Of a stretch of DNA of 33,148 bases, positions 1-7,240 are shown one piece after another. Below the pieces are notes generated by a model that was given only the letters and a program-made list of their open reading frames with translations, searched no databases and was not told the DNA's origin. The position numbers and the translations under genes are program-made. The stretch lies in contig CAYGWJ010000246.1 of the NCBI GenBank assembly GCA_964353405.1, positions 1-33,148 of the forward strand, written 5' to 3'. The DNA is from JBGLNJ01 sp964353405. Lineage in GTDB: Bacteria > Chloroflexota > Anaerolineae > Fen-1058. Each line of letters starts with the position of its first letter. Within the stretch, counting starts at the first letter, position 1.

Positions 1-1080
1 AAACACACCCAGCGCGGGAACGAGCAAGATGCAGGATGCAAGATGCAGGACTTGTGGTTCTTGCCTCTTGCTTCTTGCCTCTTGCCTCTTGCCTCTTGCA
101 CCAAGCCCTGCTACTAGGACGCCGAGCACGAGCAGGTTCGCCCACCAATACCGTTCCACGAACGTCGTGATTCCGAGCGTGAGCACGGTGGCATAGAGCT
201 GTAGATAAGTCAGCGGGCTGAACTGGGATGCGGCTGACCAGCTCTTGAGGCGTGGGAGCGTGTAGGCCATCCACGGCGACAAGGCCAGCGCGACCACGGC
301 CATGAGGCCGATCCACCCCCCCCCCCCCGGCCCCCTCCCCCGCTTCGCAGGACAGGAAGAGTTGCGCCAGCGCCACAACCACCACCACAGGATAAACACG
401 TTCTGCGCGCCTACGACGAACGCGTACAGGTATAGACTGTACATCCCCGCGATGGTCGTGAGCAAAAAAGTGAACCACCAGCGAGTCGTCCGCGTGCGGA
501 GCGCCATCATCAAAGCCAGCGATGAAGCAACGCCCCACATCGTCGCCAGGCTATACATGCGGATTTCCTGCGACCACCAGATATGAAAGCGGCTTGTCGC
601 CAGCAAGAGCGCGGCAAGTGTTCCTACTACCGACATGCAGTCGCTGACAGACCACTTGCCTGAAATGCGTGAGAGCGGAGTAGAGGCTGGCGCAGCCCCC
701 TGTGGGTTAGCCGGAAAACCGCCTAAAGGCTCGACTCCTGGTGTCTGATTTTCTGGATTCTCTACCAGTTGTCGTCCCAACCGGTATACCAGCGCCACGG
801 CGATCACCCCGAACATCAGCGATGGAAAGCGAATCGCAAACTCGCTTGGCCCGGTGACAAGCATCCACGGATTCAGCAGCCAGTAGTAAAGCGGCGGGTG
901 AGTGTCACCAGCCGCTATGGTTGTTAAGGTTCCAAGGTCGTGGCGGGTCACCCAGACGGAAAAGGCCTCATCCCACCACACGTTCTGGTCGCCCAGCTTC
1001 AAGACGCGCAGAGCAAAGGCCACCAGCAAGACGATCACTGGCAGCCAACAAAGCCAGCGGTCGAATGGTCGAGAGTTCAT
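1..1080 (-). CDS. GT39/PMT-like polytopic membrane glycosyltransferase, C-terminus beyond window
   Basis: The reading frame stays open from an ATG at 1080 to the left edge, 360 codons without a stop. The N-terminus has one membrane segment (about residues 10-26), then the periplasmic loop motif WWDEAFSVW and DTHPPLYYWLL, typical of lipid-phosphate-sugar glycosyltransferases of the PMT/ArnT type (GT39-like, GT-C fold). Further hydrophobic helices follow. These enzymes transfer sugars from polyprenyl-phosphate donors at the outer face of the membrane. Two parts look added: a proline/glycine-rich stretch around codons 115-130, and a C13 run at 316-328 read as consecutive Gly codons. Near the edge (about 28-100) degenerate heptamers of the type GCAAGAG are translated in frame. 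The gene follows the small gene at 1265-1744 on the same strand. Substrate is unknown. Confidence 0.72.
   Translation of the reverse strand, partial: MNSRPFDRWLCWLPVIVLLVAFALRVLKLGDQNVWWDEAFSVWVTRHDLGTLTTIAAGDTHPPLYYWLLNPWMLVTGPSEFAIRFPSLMFGVIAVALVYRLGRQLVENPENQTPGVEPLGGFPANPQGAAPASTPLSRISGKWSVSDCMSVVGTLAALLLATSRFHIWWSQEIRMYSLATMWGVASSLALMMALRTRTTRWWFTFLLTTIAGMYSLYLYAFVVGAQNVFILWWWLWRWRNSSCPAKRGRGPGGGGWIGLMAVVALALSPWMAYTLPRLKSWSAASQFSPLTYLQLYATVLTLGITTFVERYWWANLLVLGVLVAGLGARGKRQEARSKRQEPQVLHLASCILLVPALGVF
28..100. repeat. Short tandem repeat (TTGCCTC/GCAAGAG type) inside the GT39-like frame
   Basis: Positions 58-100 consist of repeated TTGCCTC and TTGCTTC units. Positions 28-50 repeat the motif GCAAGATGCAG/GATGCA. 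On the minus strand both are translated in frame within the membrane glycosyltransferase, giving a KQEARGKR-like basic stretch. The array could be a soft loop, or it could mark where the gene degenerates. Confidence 0.7.
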
Positions 1081-1264
1081 CATTCGCTCGGGCAATTCGC
1101 TTCAGGCATTCCCAAATTACCTGCTTCACCTGCCGTCGGTTCTTCAGGGAAAGTGAACAAATCGAGTTCGTCGACAGGGTACTCTAACAACGCAAGACCA
1201 CCTCGATACTTTGCTCCAGACTAGAGCGATACTATCTGGCGACGCGCGATCAACGGTTTGTATT

Positions 1265-1744
1265 CTAGACTCTCGTTGCAACCACATCGCTCTTCATATA
1301 GCGCAGTTCGCCGCACAGGTAATTCCACCTGCGAAAAATCTCTATACTATTCTCGCGCGCCAGCCGCGAGGCCAGCTTGCTCTGCGCAACGCGATAAAAA
1401 AATGGCGCTAGTTCTTGGTGCGGCTTACAACCGCGCATGAGCCGCTCGAATTTCGGGTTCGGTCTAAATTGATTAGCAGCATCACATAGAACGCCCAAGA
1501 CCGATAACTCGCCAAGCTCGGCCATGTTGCGCAGCAGAGCTTGTTCATCAATTTCACTGACATGGTCAATCAGCCAATCCAGCACAATCCATGTCAAGCG
1601 GCCTGACTCACGACAGTGCAGCGTGCTTTCGGCAATGACCTCTTCAGGCGGACGAGGCGACTCGACCGTGTTCGCCCCAGCCAAGAGCACCGCCCCACCC
1701 AGCAGATGCCATTCCTGAAACAGATAGTCTAACGATGCAGTCAA
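1265..1744 (-). CDS. Hypothetical protein, about 160 aa
   Basis: I do not recognise this family. The product is acidic and Leu-rich, with no signal peptide or clear membrane span and no cofactor motif. As read it begins at a TTG (1744). Upstream, an ATG at 1790, 19 bases past the cysS stop, opens MDKPELT and then loses frame near 1770. The following codons (VLRDLDKQ) run directly into the protein, so an N-terminal frameshift or sequencing indel is likely and the real start may be 1790. It lies between cysS and the GT39-like gene on the same strand, suggesting one transcript. Function cannot be inferred. Confidence 0.5.
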   Translation of the reverse strand: MTASLDYLFQEWHLLGGAVLLAGANTVESPRPPEEVIAESTLHCRESGRLTWIVLDWLIDHVSEIDEQALLRNMAELGELSVLGVLCDAANQFRPNPKFERLMRGCKPHQELAPFFYRVAQSKLASRLARENSIEIFRRWNYLCGELRYMKSDVVATRV

Positions 1745-1808
1745 TTGCTTATCCAGATCGCGCAGAACTTGTCAATTCTGGCTTGTCCATCTGAACTCAA
1801 ACCGTCCC

Positions 1809-3194
1809 TCAAGCACTCATCTTGCGCTTTTCGACCTTGGCTCCCTGCGGCGTATCCTTCACCTCATACCCCGCCGCCGCGATTTGATCGCGCAGCGCGT
1901 CCGCATCCTTCCAGCGCTTTTCCTTGCGCGCCTGCTGACGCTGCTGCACCAGCGCCACAATCTCGTCCGGCACGATTTCTTCCTTCGGCTGCCATTCGGC
2001 CAGGCGCAGGCCCATGATCTTGTCGAACTCGAGGAGTGTCGCTTTCTTGGTCAAAGCGGCCAAATCACCCTTGACCAAATCCCACGCCAGCGCCACGGCG
2101 CGCGGCATGTTCAAGTCGTCGTTGATGTGCTCGGCGAACCTGTCCAGGTAGCCTTCATCCACGTTGCCGGGCGCGCCCCATTCATGCGCCGCCAGGCGCA
2201 GGCGATTGAGCGCTGTGGCCGCGCCATCCAGGCTGTCCCACGTAAAATTGAGCTTGGCGCGGTAATGCGCGCCGAGGCAAAAGAAGCGATACGCCAGCGG
2301 GTCATAGCCCCGGTCAAGCAAAGTCTGCATCCGCAGAAAAGTGCCGGCCGATTTGGCCATCTTGGCGTCGTCGAGCTGCAAAAAGTAATAGTGCATCCAA
2401 AAGTTCGCCAGGCGCGTGCCGTGGCACGCCTGCGTCTGCGCGATTTCGTTCGGATGATGCACCGAGATGTGATCTTCGCCGCCGCAATGGATATCAAAGA
2501 ACGAGCCCAGGTACCTGGCCGACATGGCCGAGCACTCGATGTGCCAGCCGGGGAACCCCTTGCCCCACGGGCTATCCCACTCCATCTGCCGCTGTTGACC
2601 GGGCGGGCTGAGCTTCCACAGCGCAAAGTCGGTCACGCTGCGTTTTTCGCCCATGTCCACGCGCATCCCGGCCTGCAAGCCCTCGACGTCCAGCCGCGCC
2701 AGGTAACCATAGTCTGGCAGCCGGGACGTGTCAAAGTAAACGCCGTCAGACGTGCGATACGCATAGCCCTTCGCCTCGATGCATTGGATAAAGGCGATTT
2801 GCTCCGGGATGTGGTCGGTGGCCCTGCACCAGATGGTCGGCTCGAGGATGTTCAGGCGCTGCAAATCCTCCTTGAACGCCAGCGTGTAAAACTCGGCAAT
2901 CTCCCAGGCCGATTTCCCTGTGCGCCGCGAGCCTTTCTCCATCTTGTCTTCGCCGGTGTCGGCGTCGGAGACCAGGTGGCCCACGTCGGTGATGTTCATC
3001 ACGCGCTTGACGGCGTGGCCGTTGAACCGGAGCACACGGACCAAGATGTCTTCTGAAATGTACGTCCGCAGATTGCCGATGTGCGCGTAATCATACACCG
3101 TCGGGCCGCAGGTATACAGACCTACCTCCGGCGGATGCAGCGGTTGAAACTCGCGCAACTCGCGAGTATAAGTGTCATATAGTCGTAATGTCAT
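1809..3194 (-). CDS. cysS: Cysteinyl-tRNA synthetase
   Basis: Class I aminoacyl-tRNA synthetase of 461 residues, the usual length, that charges tRNA-Cys in the cytoplasm. The ATP-binding signature is HIGN (38-41, a variant of HIGH) and the second signature is KMAKS (278-282). The zinc ligands that recognise the cysteine thiol are all present with the E. coli spacing: C29, C221, H246 and E250. The segment GWHIECSAMS is characteristic of CysS. The C-terminal helical anticodon-binding part is intact and ends in a Lys-rich tail. The start ATG at 3194 is preceded by GTGAGG. It is probably the first gene of a minus-strand unit with the two downstream genes. Confidence 0.97.
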   Translation of the reverse strand: MTLRLYDTYTRELREFQPLHPPEVGLYTCGPTVYDYAHIGNLRTYISEDILVRVLRFNGHAVKRVMNITDVGHLVSDADTGEDKMEKGSRRTGKSAWEIAEFYTLAFKEDLQRLNILEPTIWCRATDHIPEQIAFIQCIEAKGYAYRTSDGVYFDTSRLPDYGYLARLDVEGLQAGMRVDMGEKRSVTDFALWKLSPPGQQRQMEWDSPWGKGFPGWHIECSAMSARYLGSFFDIHCGGEDHISVHHPNEIAQTQACHGTRLANFWMHYYFLQLDDAKMAKSAGTFLRMQTLLDRGYDPLAYRFFCLGAHYRAKLNFTWDSLDGAATALNRLRLAAHEWGAPGNVDEGYLDRFAEHINDDLNMPRAVALAWDLVKGDLAALTKKATLLEFDKIMGLRLAEWQPKEEIVPDEIVALVQQRQQARKEKRWKDADALRDQIAAAGYEVKDTPQGAKVEKRKMSA

Positions 3195-3243
3195 TTTTGC
3201 CTCACTCTCGTATTTCCTCCGCCAATAACGCGAATCTCTTTCT

Positions 3244-3631
3244 CTACTCGCGTGGATTCGCTCGATTCGCGGATCGAGCCTGGTTATTGAAGAACAATCT
3301 CCCGGATGTGAATCTTGAAATCCCCGCCTCGACCCAGTCCCTCAATCTCGATGTACAATTTTTGATCGGGAAACGGCTCAGGCCGATGAAGCGAGTAACC
3401 GCATAGACGATCAGCGCCAGACCCGCCAGGATTGCCGTCAGCGGCGGATCGTGCACCTCGATCGGCGTGACGTTGGTCGTCGGCAGAACGCGATTGAGCC
3501 ACGTCAGCATAGGCGACACCCCCCCCCACGCCTTGAGCGCGGGCGCGCCGTCGAGCGCGCCATATCAGCAGCGCATCCAGGACAATCGCCAGGACGACCG
3601 CGCCCAAGAGGCAAGCTAACTCGATGGACAT
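3244..3631 (-). pseudogene. Remnant of a membrane protein (probably GT39-like), frames broken
   Basis: An ATG at 3631, three bases after the stop of the dehydrogenase remnant, starts MSIELACLLGAVVLAIV, a membrane helix followed by a basic stretch. After a C-run at about 3519-3527 the sensible sequence continues in another frame (PMLTWLNRVLPTTNVTP... AILAGLALIVYAVTRFIG, a second helix). A third segment (LYIEIEGLGRGGDFKIHI) is back in the first frame. This pattern fits a long gene that has lost its middle and gained indels. The resemblance to large Chloroflexota GT39 proteins is from memory and is weak. Confidence 0.4.
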
Positions 3632-3634
3632 GTT

Positions 3635-3962
3635 CTAGGTTCGTTGCCACTCATCCGGGTCGTAAGCGGGCAGCTCGCAGCGCAGCGGCCTATCTTGCCG
3701 CTGGCCAAGCGCGTAACCCGCCTGCATCAACGTATGAATCTGGCTCGTACCTTCATAAATCACCGCGCCCTTGCTGTTGCGCAGATAACGCTCCACATTG
3801 TACTCGTCGCTGTAGCCATACGCGCCATGAATCTGCACGGCGTCGTTGGCGGCGCTGAAGCTGGCATCCGTGGAGTGCCACTTGGCCTGCGAGGTCTCGC
3901 GCGTGTTGCGCCGGCCCTCGTTCTTGAGCCGGCCCTTGTGAAGCAGGAACAGTTGGTAGACA
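3635..3962 (-). pseudogene. C-terminal remnant of an acyl-CoA dehydrogenase
   Basis: Read from about 3960 down to the TAG at 3635-3637, one frame gives the last ~105 residues of an acyl-CoA dehydrogenase: KWHSTDASFSAANDAVQIHG, then YGYSDEYNVERYLRNSK and VIYEGTSQIHTLM, which includes the EGT segment that carries the catalytic base in this family. There is no start codon and nothing upstream encodes the N-terminal or FAD-binding beta domain. About 280 residues are therefore missing, and the break lies next to the palindrome at 3967-3985. It is a different sequence from the complete dehydrogenase at 12045. The break is probably a deletion that fused a foreign promoter region to the 3' end of the gene. 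Confidence 0.8.
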
Positions 3963-3966
3963 GAAT

Positions 3967-4012
3967 TACTGACCGCCAGTCAGTATTATACACGGAATGA
4001 AGCACTAGGCAA
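3967..4012 (-). promoter_or_regulatory. Promoter overlapping a 19-bp operator palindrome
   Basis: On the minus strand a TATAAT (3990-3985) lies 16 bases from TTGCCT (4012-4007). Directly downstream, sharing one base with the -10, is the perfect dyad TACTGACCGCCAGTCAGTA (3967-3985: 7-bp arms, 5-bp centre). Such dyads are typical TetR-family operators, so a regulator could block initiation. Today the promoter drives only a gene remnant. Confidence 0.5.
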
Positions 4013-4080
4013 TACACTAACCACCCTGACCTTCATGCCGACCTGTGGGTCAAGTTTGTCACTGCCCTCCTATGATGGTG

Positions 4081-4108
4081 TTGACAGTCTTCTCCCTCCG
4101 GCTATAAT
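4081..4108 (+). promoter_or_regulatory. Sigma-70-type promoter of the methyltransferase gene
   Basis: TTGACA (4081-4086) and TATAAT (4103-4108), both perfect consensus, are separated by 16 bases. The start codon follows about 50 bases downstream. Confidence 0.75.
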
Positions 4109-4158
4109 CTTCTCACATGAGCGCAACTGAATAGCCCCCGTTCTAACAGGAGCCAGGA

Positions 4159-4986
4159 ATGATGGAAGCACAAGATGCTGTCAGAAATCAGGTTCGCCGG
4201 GGATGGGAACAGACGTCGGCCTTGTACGCCATTGACCGCCCCCGGGTCTTTCAACGCTTTGGTGATCGGTTGGTGGAACTGCTGGACTTGACGCCGGGCC
4301 AGCACGTGCTGGATGTCGGCGCCGGGACAGGTGTGCTCACCTTGCGGGCGGCAGAGCGGGTTCGTGCACACGGGCAAGTGATCGCCGTGGATTTTGCGCG
4401 CGCGATGGTCAACCAGATCCGTGCTGCCGCCCAGGGCAAGTGGCGCAATGTCCTGCCTGTTCAGATGGATGCCGAGTTTCTGGCTTTTCGCGGTGAAGGC
4501 TTTGACGTGGTCACCTGTGCCTTTTCCTTGTTCCAGTTTGTGGACATGGCCCGGGCGCTGGCCGAGATGAATCGAGTGCTCAAGCCCGGAGGGCAAGTCG
4601 GCCTCTCGAACTGGGGCCCCGATTTCTTTGCGCCAGTCGCCCACATGCAGCGCGATCTGTTCCGCGAATATCGCCTTCGCCCGCTGCTCACCAACCCCAT
4701 CGCCTTCAAACCCGAGCAGATGCGCGCGTTGCTGGAGGCGGCAGGTCTGGTCAAGGTCGAATTGATCCAAGAGCAGGTCGAACTGTGGTTTGAGCGACCA
4801 GAAGAGATTTGGGACTGGAACATGGCGATGGGGCCGTTCCCCATCATGCTGGAACAGCAATTGACCCCCGAGCAGCAGCGGGAACTGGAACGCCGCTACA
4901 GCGAAATGCTAAGGCCCTTGGTGACTCCCCAGGGCATCGCCTGCACTTTTCATCCACTCTACGCCCTGGCCCGCAAGCTGTCATAG
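4159..4986 (+). CDS. Class I SAM-dependent methyltransferase (UbiE/COQ5-like)
   Basis: A 275-residue cytoplasmic enzyme with the Rossmann methyltransferase signature VLDVGAGTGVLTL (motif I, about residues 50-62), an acidic motif II in VIAVDFARAMV, and the post-motif DVVTCAFSLFQFVDMARAL with RVLKPGGQV (motifs III and IV). These residues bind S-adenosylmethionine. The C-terminal third is family-specific and gives no substrate. The gene has its own consensus promoter at 4081-4108 and the ribosome site AGGAG at 4149-4153. An alternative ATG is three bases downstream. It is transcribed toward the IclR gene but ends before that gene's promoter, so it is probably monocistronic. Confidence 0.85.
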   Translation: MMEAQDAVRNQVRRGWEQTSALYAIDRPRVFQRFGDRLVELLDLTPGQHVLDVGAGTGVLTLRAAERVRAHGQVIAVDFARAMVNQIRAAAQGKWRNVLPVQMDAEFLAFRGEGFDVVTCAFSLFQFVDMARALAEMNRVLKPGGQVGLSNWGPDFFAPVAHMQRDLFREYRLRPLLTNPIAFKPEQMRALLEAAGLVKVELIQEQVELWFERPEEIWDWNMAMGPFPIMLEQQLTPEQQRELERRYSEMLRPLVTPQGIACTFHPLYALARKLS

Positions 4987-5006
4987 AAATTCTGTCTTAA
5001 AAACTC

Positions 5007-5035
5007 TTGACAAAGGCAATGGCTTGTTATATAAT
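5007..5035 (+). promoter_or_regulatory. Perfect consensus promoter of the IclR gene
   Basis: TTGACA (5007-5012), a 17-base spacer and TATAAT (5030-5035) make an exact sigma-70 consensus. Transcription should start near 5042. At that site, arms GTTTT (5037-5041) and AAAAC (5049-5053) form a short dyad that could be an autoregulatory IclR operator. Confidence 0.8.
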
Positions 5036-5066
5036 GGTTTTATACAGAAAAACTAAGTTTGACTCA

Positions 5067-5888
5067 ATGAAACCAACACATCCTGGCTCTCCCACAGCGA
5101 AACCTCGCTATGGCATCGAGGCTCTGGCGCGTGGCTTAGAGATCCTGGAGCTTTTCACTTCCGAAAGCCCATCGCTCAGTCTCACCGAAATCGTTGCAAC
5201 TCTTGAGCTAAACAAGAGCACAGCTTTCCGGGTGCTGTCCACATTGGAAGCGTTAGGCTATCTCGAACGCGACCCGGCGACCCGCCGCTATCACCCCGGT
5301 CTCAAAGTACTGCAGCTTGGGTTCACAGCTCTCAACGGCCTGGAAGTAGGCCAGGTGGCGCGGCCATACTTGGAGCGACTGGCGCAAGGAGTGAACGAAA
5401 CAGCCAGCCTGGGTGTATTGGATGGTATGCGTATCATATACGTGGATCGAATTCGGAACCGGGCCATCGTAGGAGTAGTGATCGGCATCGGTTCTCACGT
5501 GCCAGCGCATTGCACCTCTTTGGGCAAGGTTCTATTGGCAGATCTGCCGCCGGATGAACTTGACTGTCGGCTGGCGGATGCCGATCTGAAAGCTATTACG
5601 TCACACACCATTACAGACCACCGGGCGCTGCTGGACGAACTGACACTGGTCCGGCAGCGCGGGTATGCTACCGGCGAAGAAGAGCTGGCTGTCGGTTTGC
5701 GGGCTGTCGCTGCTCCCCTTCGGAATGCCACGCAGAAAGCAGTGGCGGCGATCAACGTCTCCGGCCCAGTGACGACCCTCAGCCGCGAACGCCTCAAGGC
5801 CGAAATCATACCTGCGGTGGTGAAAACGGCCGCGCAGATTTCTCTCGCCCTGGGCTGTTCCCAGACAGAAAACCACGTTTCCCGTTGA
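5067..5888 (+). CDS. IclR-family transcriptional regulator
   Basis: A DNA-binding regulator of 273 residues. The N-terminal winged helix-turn-helix (about residues 15-80) reads ALARGLEILELF, SLSLTEIVATLELNKSTAFRVLSTLEALGYLERD, the typical IclR pattern. The C-terminal effector-binding domain (about 95-260) has RIIYVDRI, HCTSLGKVLLA and GYATGEEELAVGLRAVAAP, also typical. I place the start at ATG 5067. A longer frame exists from TTG 5007, but that codon is the -35 hexamer of the promoter and lies upstream of the likely transcription start. The gene sits 22 bases before the CoA-transferase gene and is the obvious local regulator of the downstream catabolic operon. The effector is unknown. Confidence 0.92.
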   Translation: MKPTHPGSPTAKPRYGIEALARGLEILELFTSESPSLSLTEIVATLELNKSTAFRVLSTLEALGYLERDPATRRYHPGLKVLQLGFTALNGLEVGQVARPYLERLAQGVNETASLGVLDGMRIIYVDRIRNRAIVGVVIGIGSHVPAHCTSLGKVLLADLPPDELDCRLADADLKAITSHTITDHRALLDELTLVRQRGYATGEEELAVGLRAVAAPLRNATQKAVAAINVSGPVTTLSRERLKAEIIPAVVKTAAQISLALGCSQTENHVSR

Positions 5889-5910
5889 TCGTTCGGCAGA
5901 GGAGTGCTAC

Positions 5911-7107
5911 ATGGCACACATGGCACTGGCGGGCATACGCATCGTTGACTTTTCACGGGTTCTAGCGGGCCCCTACTGCACCATGTTGCTTGCCGATTTA
6001 GGGGCTGACGTGATCAAGATTGAACATCCCGTCGGCGGAGACGATACACGGCAATGGGGCCCGCCCTGGCTGAAGGGTGAGAGCGCCTATTATCTTAGCA
6101 TCAATCGCAACAAGCGCAGCCTGACGCTCAATCTCAAGCATCCACGTGGGCAGGCGCTCGCCAAGCAATTGATTGCCACCGCCGACGTGCTGGTCGAGAA
6201 TTTCAAGGTCGGGACGATGGAGCAAATCGGCCTGGACTATGCCACGTTGAGCCGCGAATATCCCCGGCTGGTGTATTGCAGCATCACCGGCTATGGTCAG
6301 ACCGGCCCCGACCGAGATCGGCCCGGCTATGATTTCATCATCCAGGCCGAAGGTGGCGTGATGTCCATCAGCGGCCCACCCGAAGGGCCGCCCTACAAAG
6401 TGGGCGTGGCGATTGTAGACATCACCGCCGGACTCTATGCCAGCCACGCGACCCTGGCTGCTCTGCAATGCCGGGAGCGCACCGGCCGGGGACAATACAT
6501 TGATGTGGCGCTGCTCGACGCACAGGTGGCCTGGCTGGTCAACGTCGCCCAGAACTATCTAGTCTCCGGCCAGCCGCCGACTCGCTACGGCAACGCTCAT
6601 CCCAATATCGTTCCTTACGAAACGTTCGAGACGGCCGATGGCTACCTGGCGCTCGGCGTGGGCAACGACAAGCAGTATCAGCGGCTGTGCGAGCTGGCGG
6701 GCCAGTCTGATCTGTGGGCCGACCTACGCTTTCAGACCAACCCGGGTCGAGTGGCACACCGCGCCGAATTGATCCCGCTCTGGCAAAAGGTTTTTCGCAC
6801 GCGCCCAACGGCAATCTGGATCGAGCTGCTGAACGCCCACAATATCCCGGTTGGCCCGATCAACGACATCCCGGCCGTGTTTCGCCATCCGCAGGTGCAG
6901 GCGCGCCAGATGGTGCAGACGATTGAACACCCGCAGGTGGGCGCGGTTCCCCAGCTGGGGCCGGTGGCCAAGCTGTCAGAGACGCCCGCCCGAATCTACC
7001 GGCCTCCGCCTACACTGGGCGAGCACACCGATGCCATCCTCCGCGATGAATTGAGCTGCGGGGAAGCCGAGATCGCCAGCCTTCGCCGGGACGGAGTAAT
7101 TGCGTAA
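5911..7107 (+). CDS. Class III CoA-transferase (CaiB/BaiF/formyl-CoA transferase family)
   Basis: This cytoplasmic enzyme moves CoA from an acyl-CoA donor to a carboxylic acid. At 398 residues it has normal length. Family marks run in order: GIRIVDFSRVLAGPYCTMLLADLGADVIKIE at the N-terminus, NRNKRSLTLNLK, VLVENFKVGTM, and GYGQTGP. The catalytic aspartate is D170 in the segment VGVAIVDITAGLYA, matching Asp169 of formyl-CoA transferase. The C-terminal part carries NIPVGPINDI and LGEHTD, also usual. The ribosome site AGAGGAG precedes ATG 5911. Immediately downstream is the ThDP enzyme, the same pairing as frc-oxc in oxalate use, but the substrate here is not proven to be oxalate. Confidence 0.93.
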   Translation: MAHMALAGIRIVDFSRVLAGPYCTMLLADLGADVIKIEHPVGGDDTRQWGPPWLKGESAYYLSINRNKRSLTLNLKHPRGQALAKQLIATADVLVENFKVGTMEQIGLDYATLSREYPRLVYCSITGYGQTGPDRDRPGYDFIIQAEGGVMSISGPPEGPPYKVGVAIVDITAGLYASHATLAALQCRERTGRGQYIDVALLDAQVAWLVNVAQNYLVSGQPPTRYGNAHPNIVPYETFETADGYLALGVGNDKQYQRLCELAGQSDLWADLRFQTNPGRVAHRAELIPLWQKVFRTRPTAIWIELLNAHNIPVGPINDIPAVFRHPQVQARQMVQTIEHPQVGAVPQLGPVAKLSETPARIYRPPPTLGEHTDAILRDELSCGEAEIASLRRDGVIA

Positions 7108-7144
7108 AACGAGCTTGCGTCGCTCTTCAGGTGGCATCCATCAG

Positions 7145-7166
7145 AAAGGAGGCGCACATGGCGTAA
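7145..7166 (+). other. Strong ribosome site with a two-codon mini-ORF
   Basis: AAAGGAGG (7145-7152) is followed five bases later by ATG GCG TAA (7158-7166). The real ThDP-enzyme start, with its own AAGGAGGT, lies 75 bases downstream. The minimal ORF may stall or recycle ribosomes in the leader, or it may be a broken duplicate of the gene start, since both begin with ATGGC. Confidence 0.4.
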
Positions 7167-7240
7167 GCCTGGTACTTGTGCCACATCGTTTTCGAACGCT
7201 GTAACTCGTCGCGCAAAAAACATGAAGGAGGTGTGCCAAA

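Noticed and set aside
316..341. C13 run suspected of breaking the GT39-like gene
   Set aside because: Codon by codon the minus-strand frame continues through it as Gly and Pro codons and sensible membrane-protein sequence follows, so no frameshift is needed.
1884..3056. 390-codon plus-strand frame
   Set aside because: It is antisense to cysS, whose motifs and zinc ligands are intact. High GC third positions create such mirror frames.
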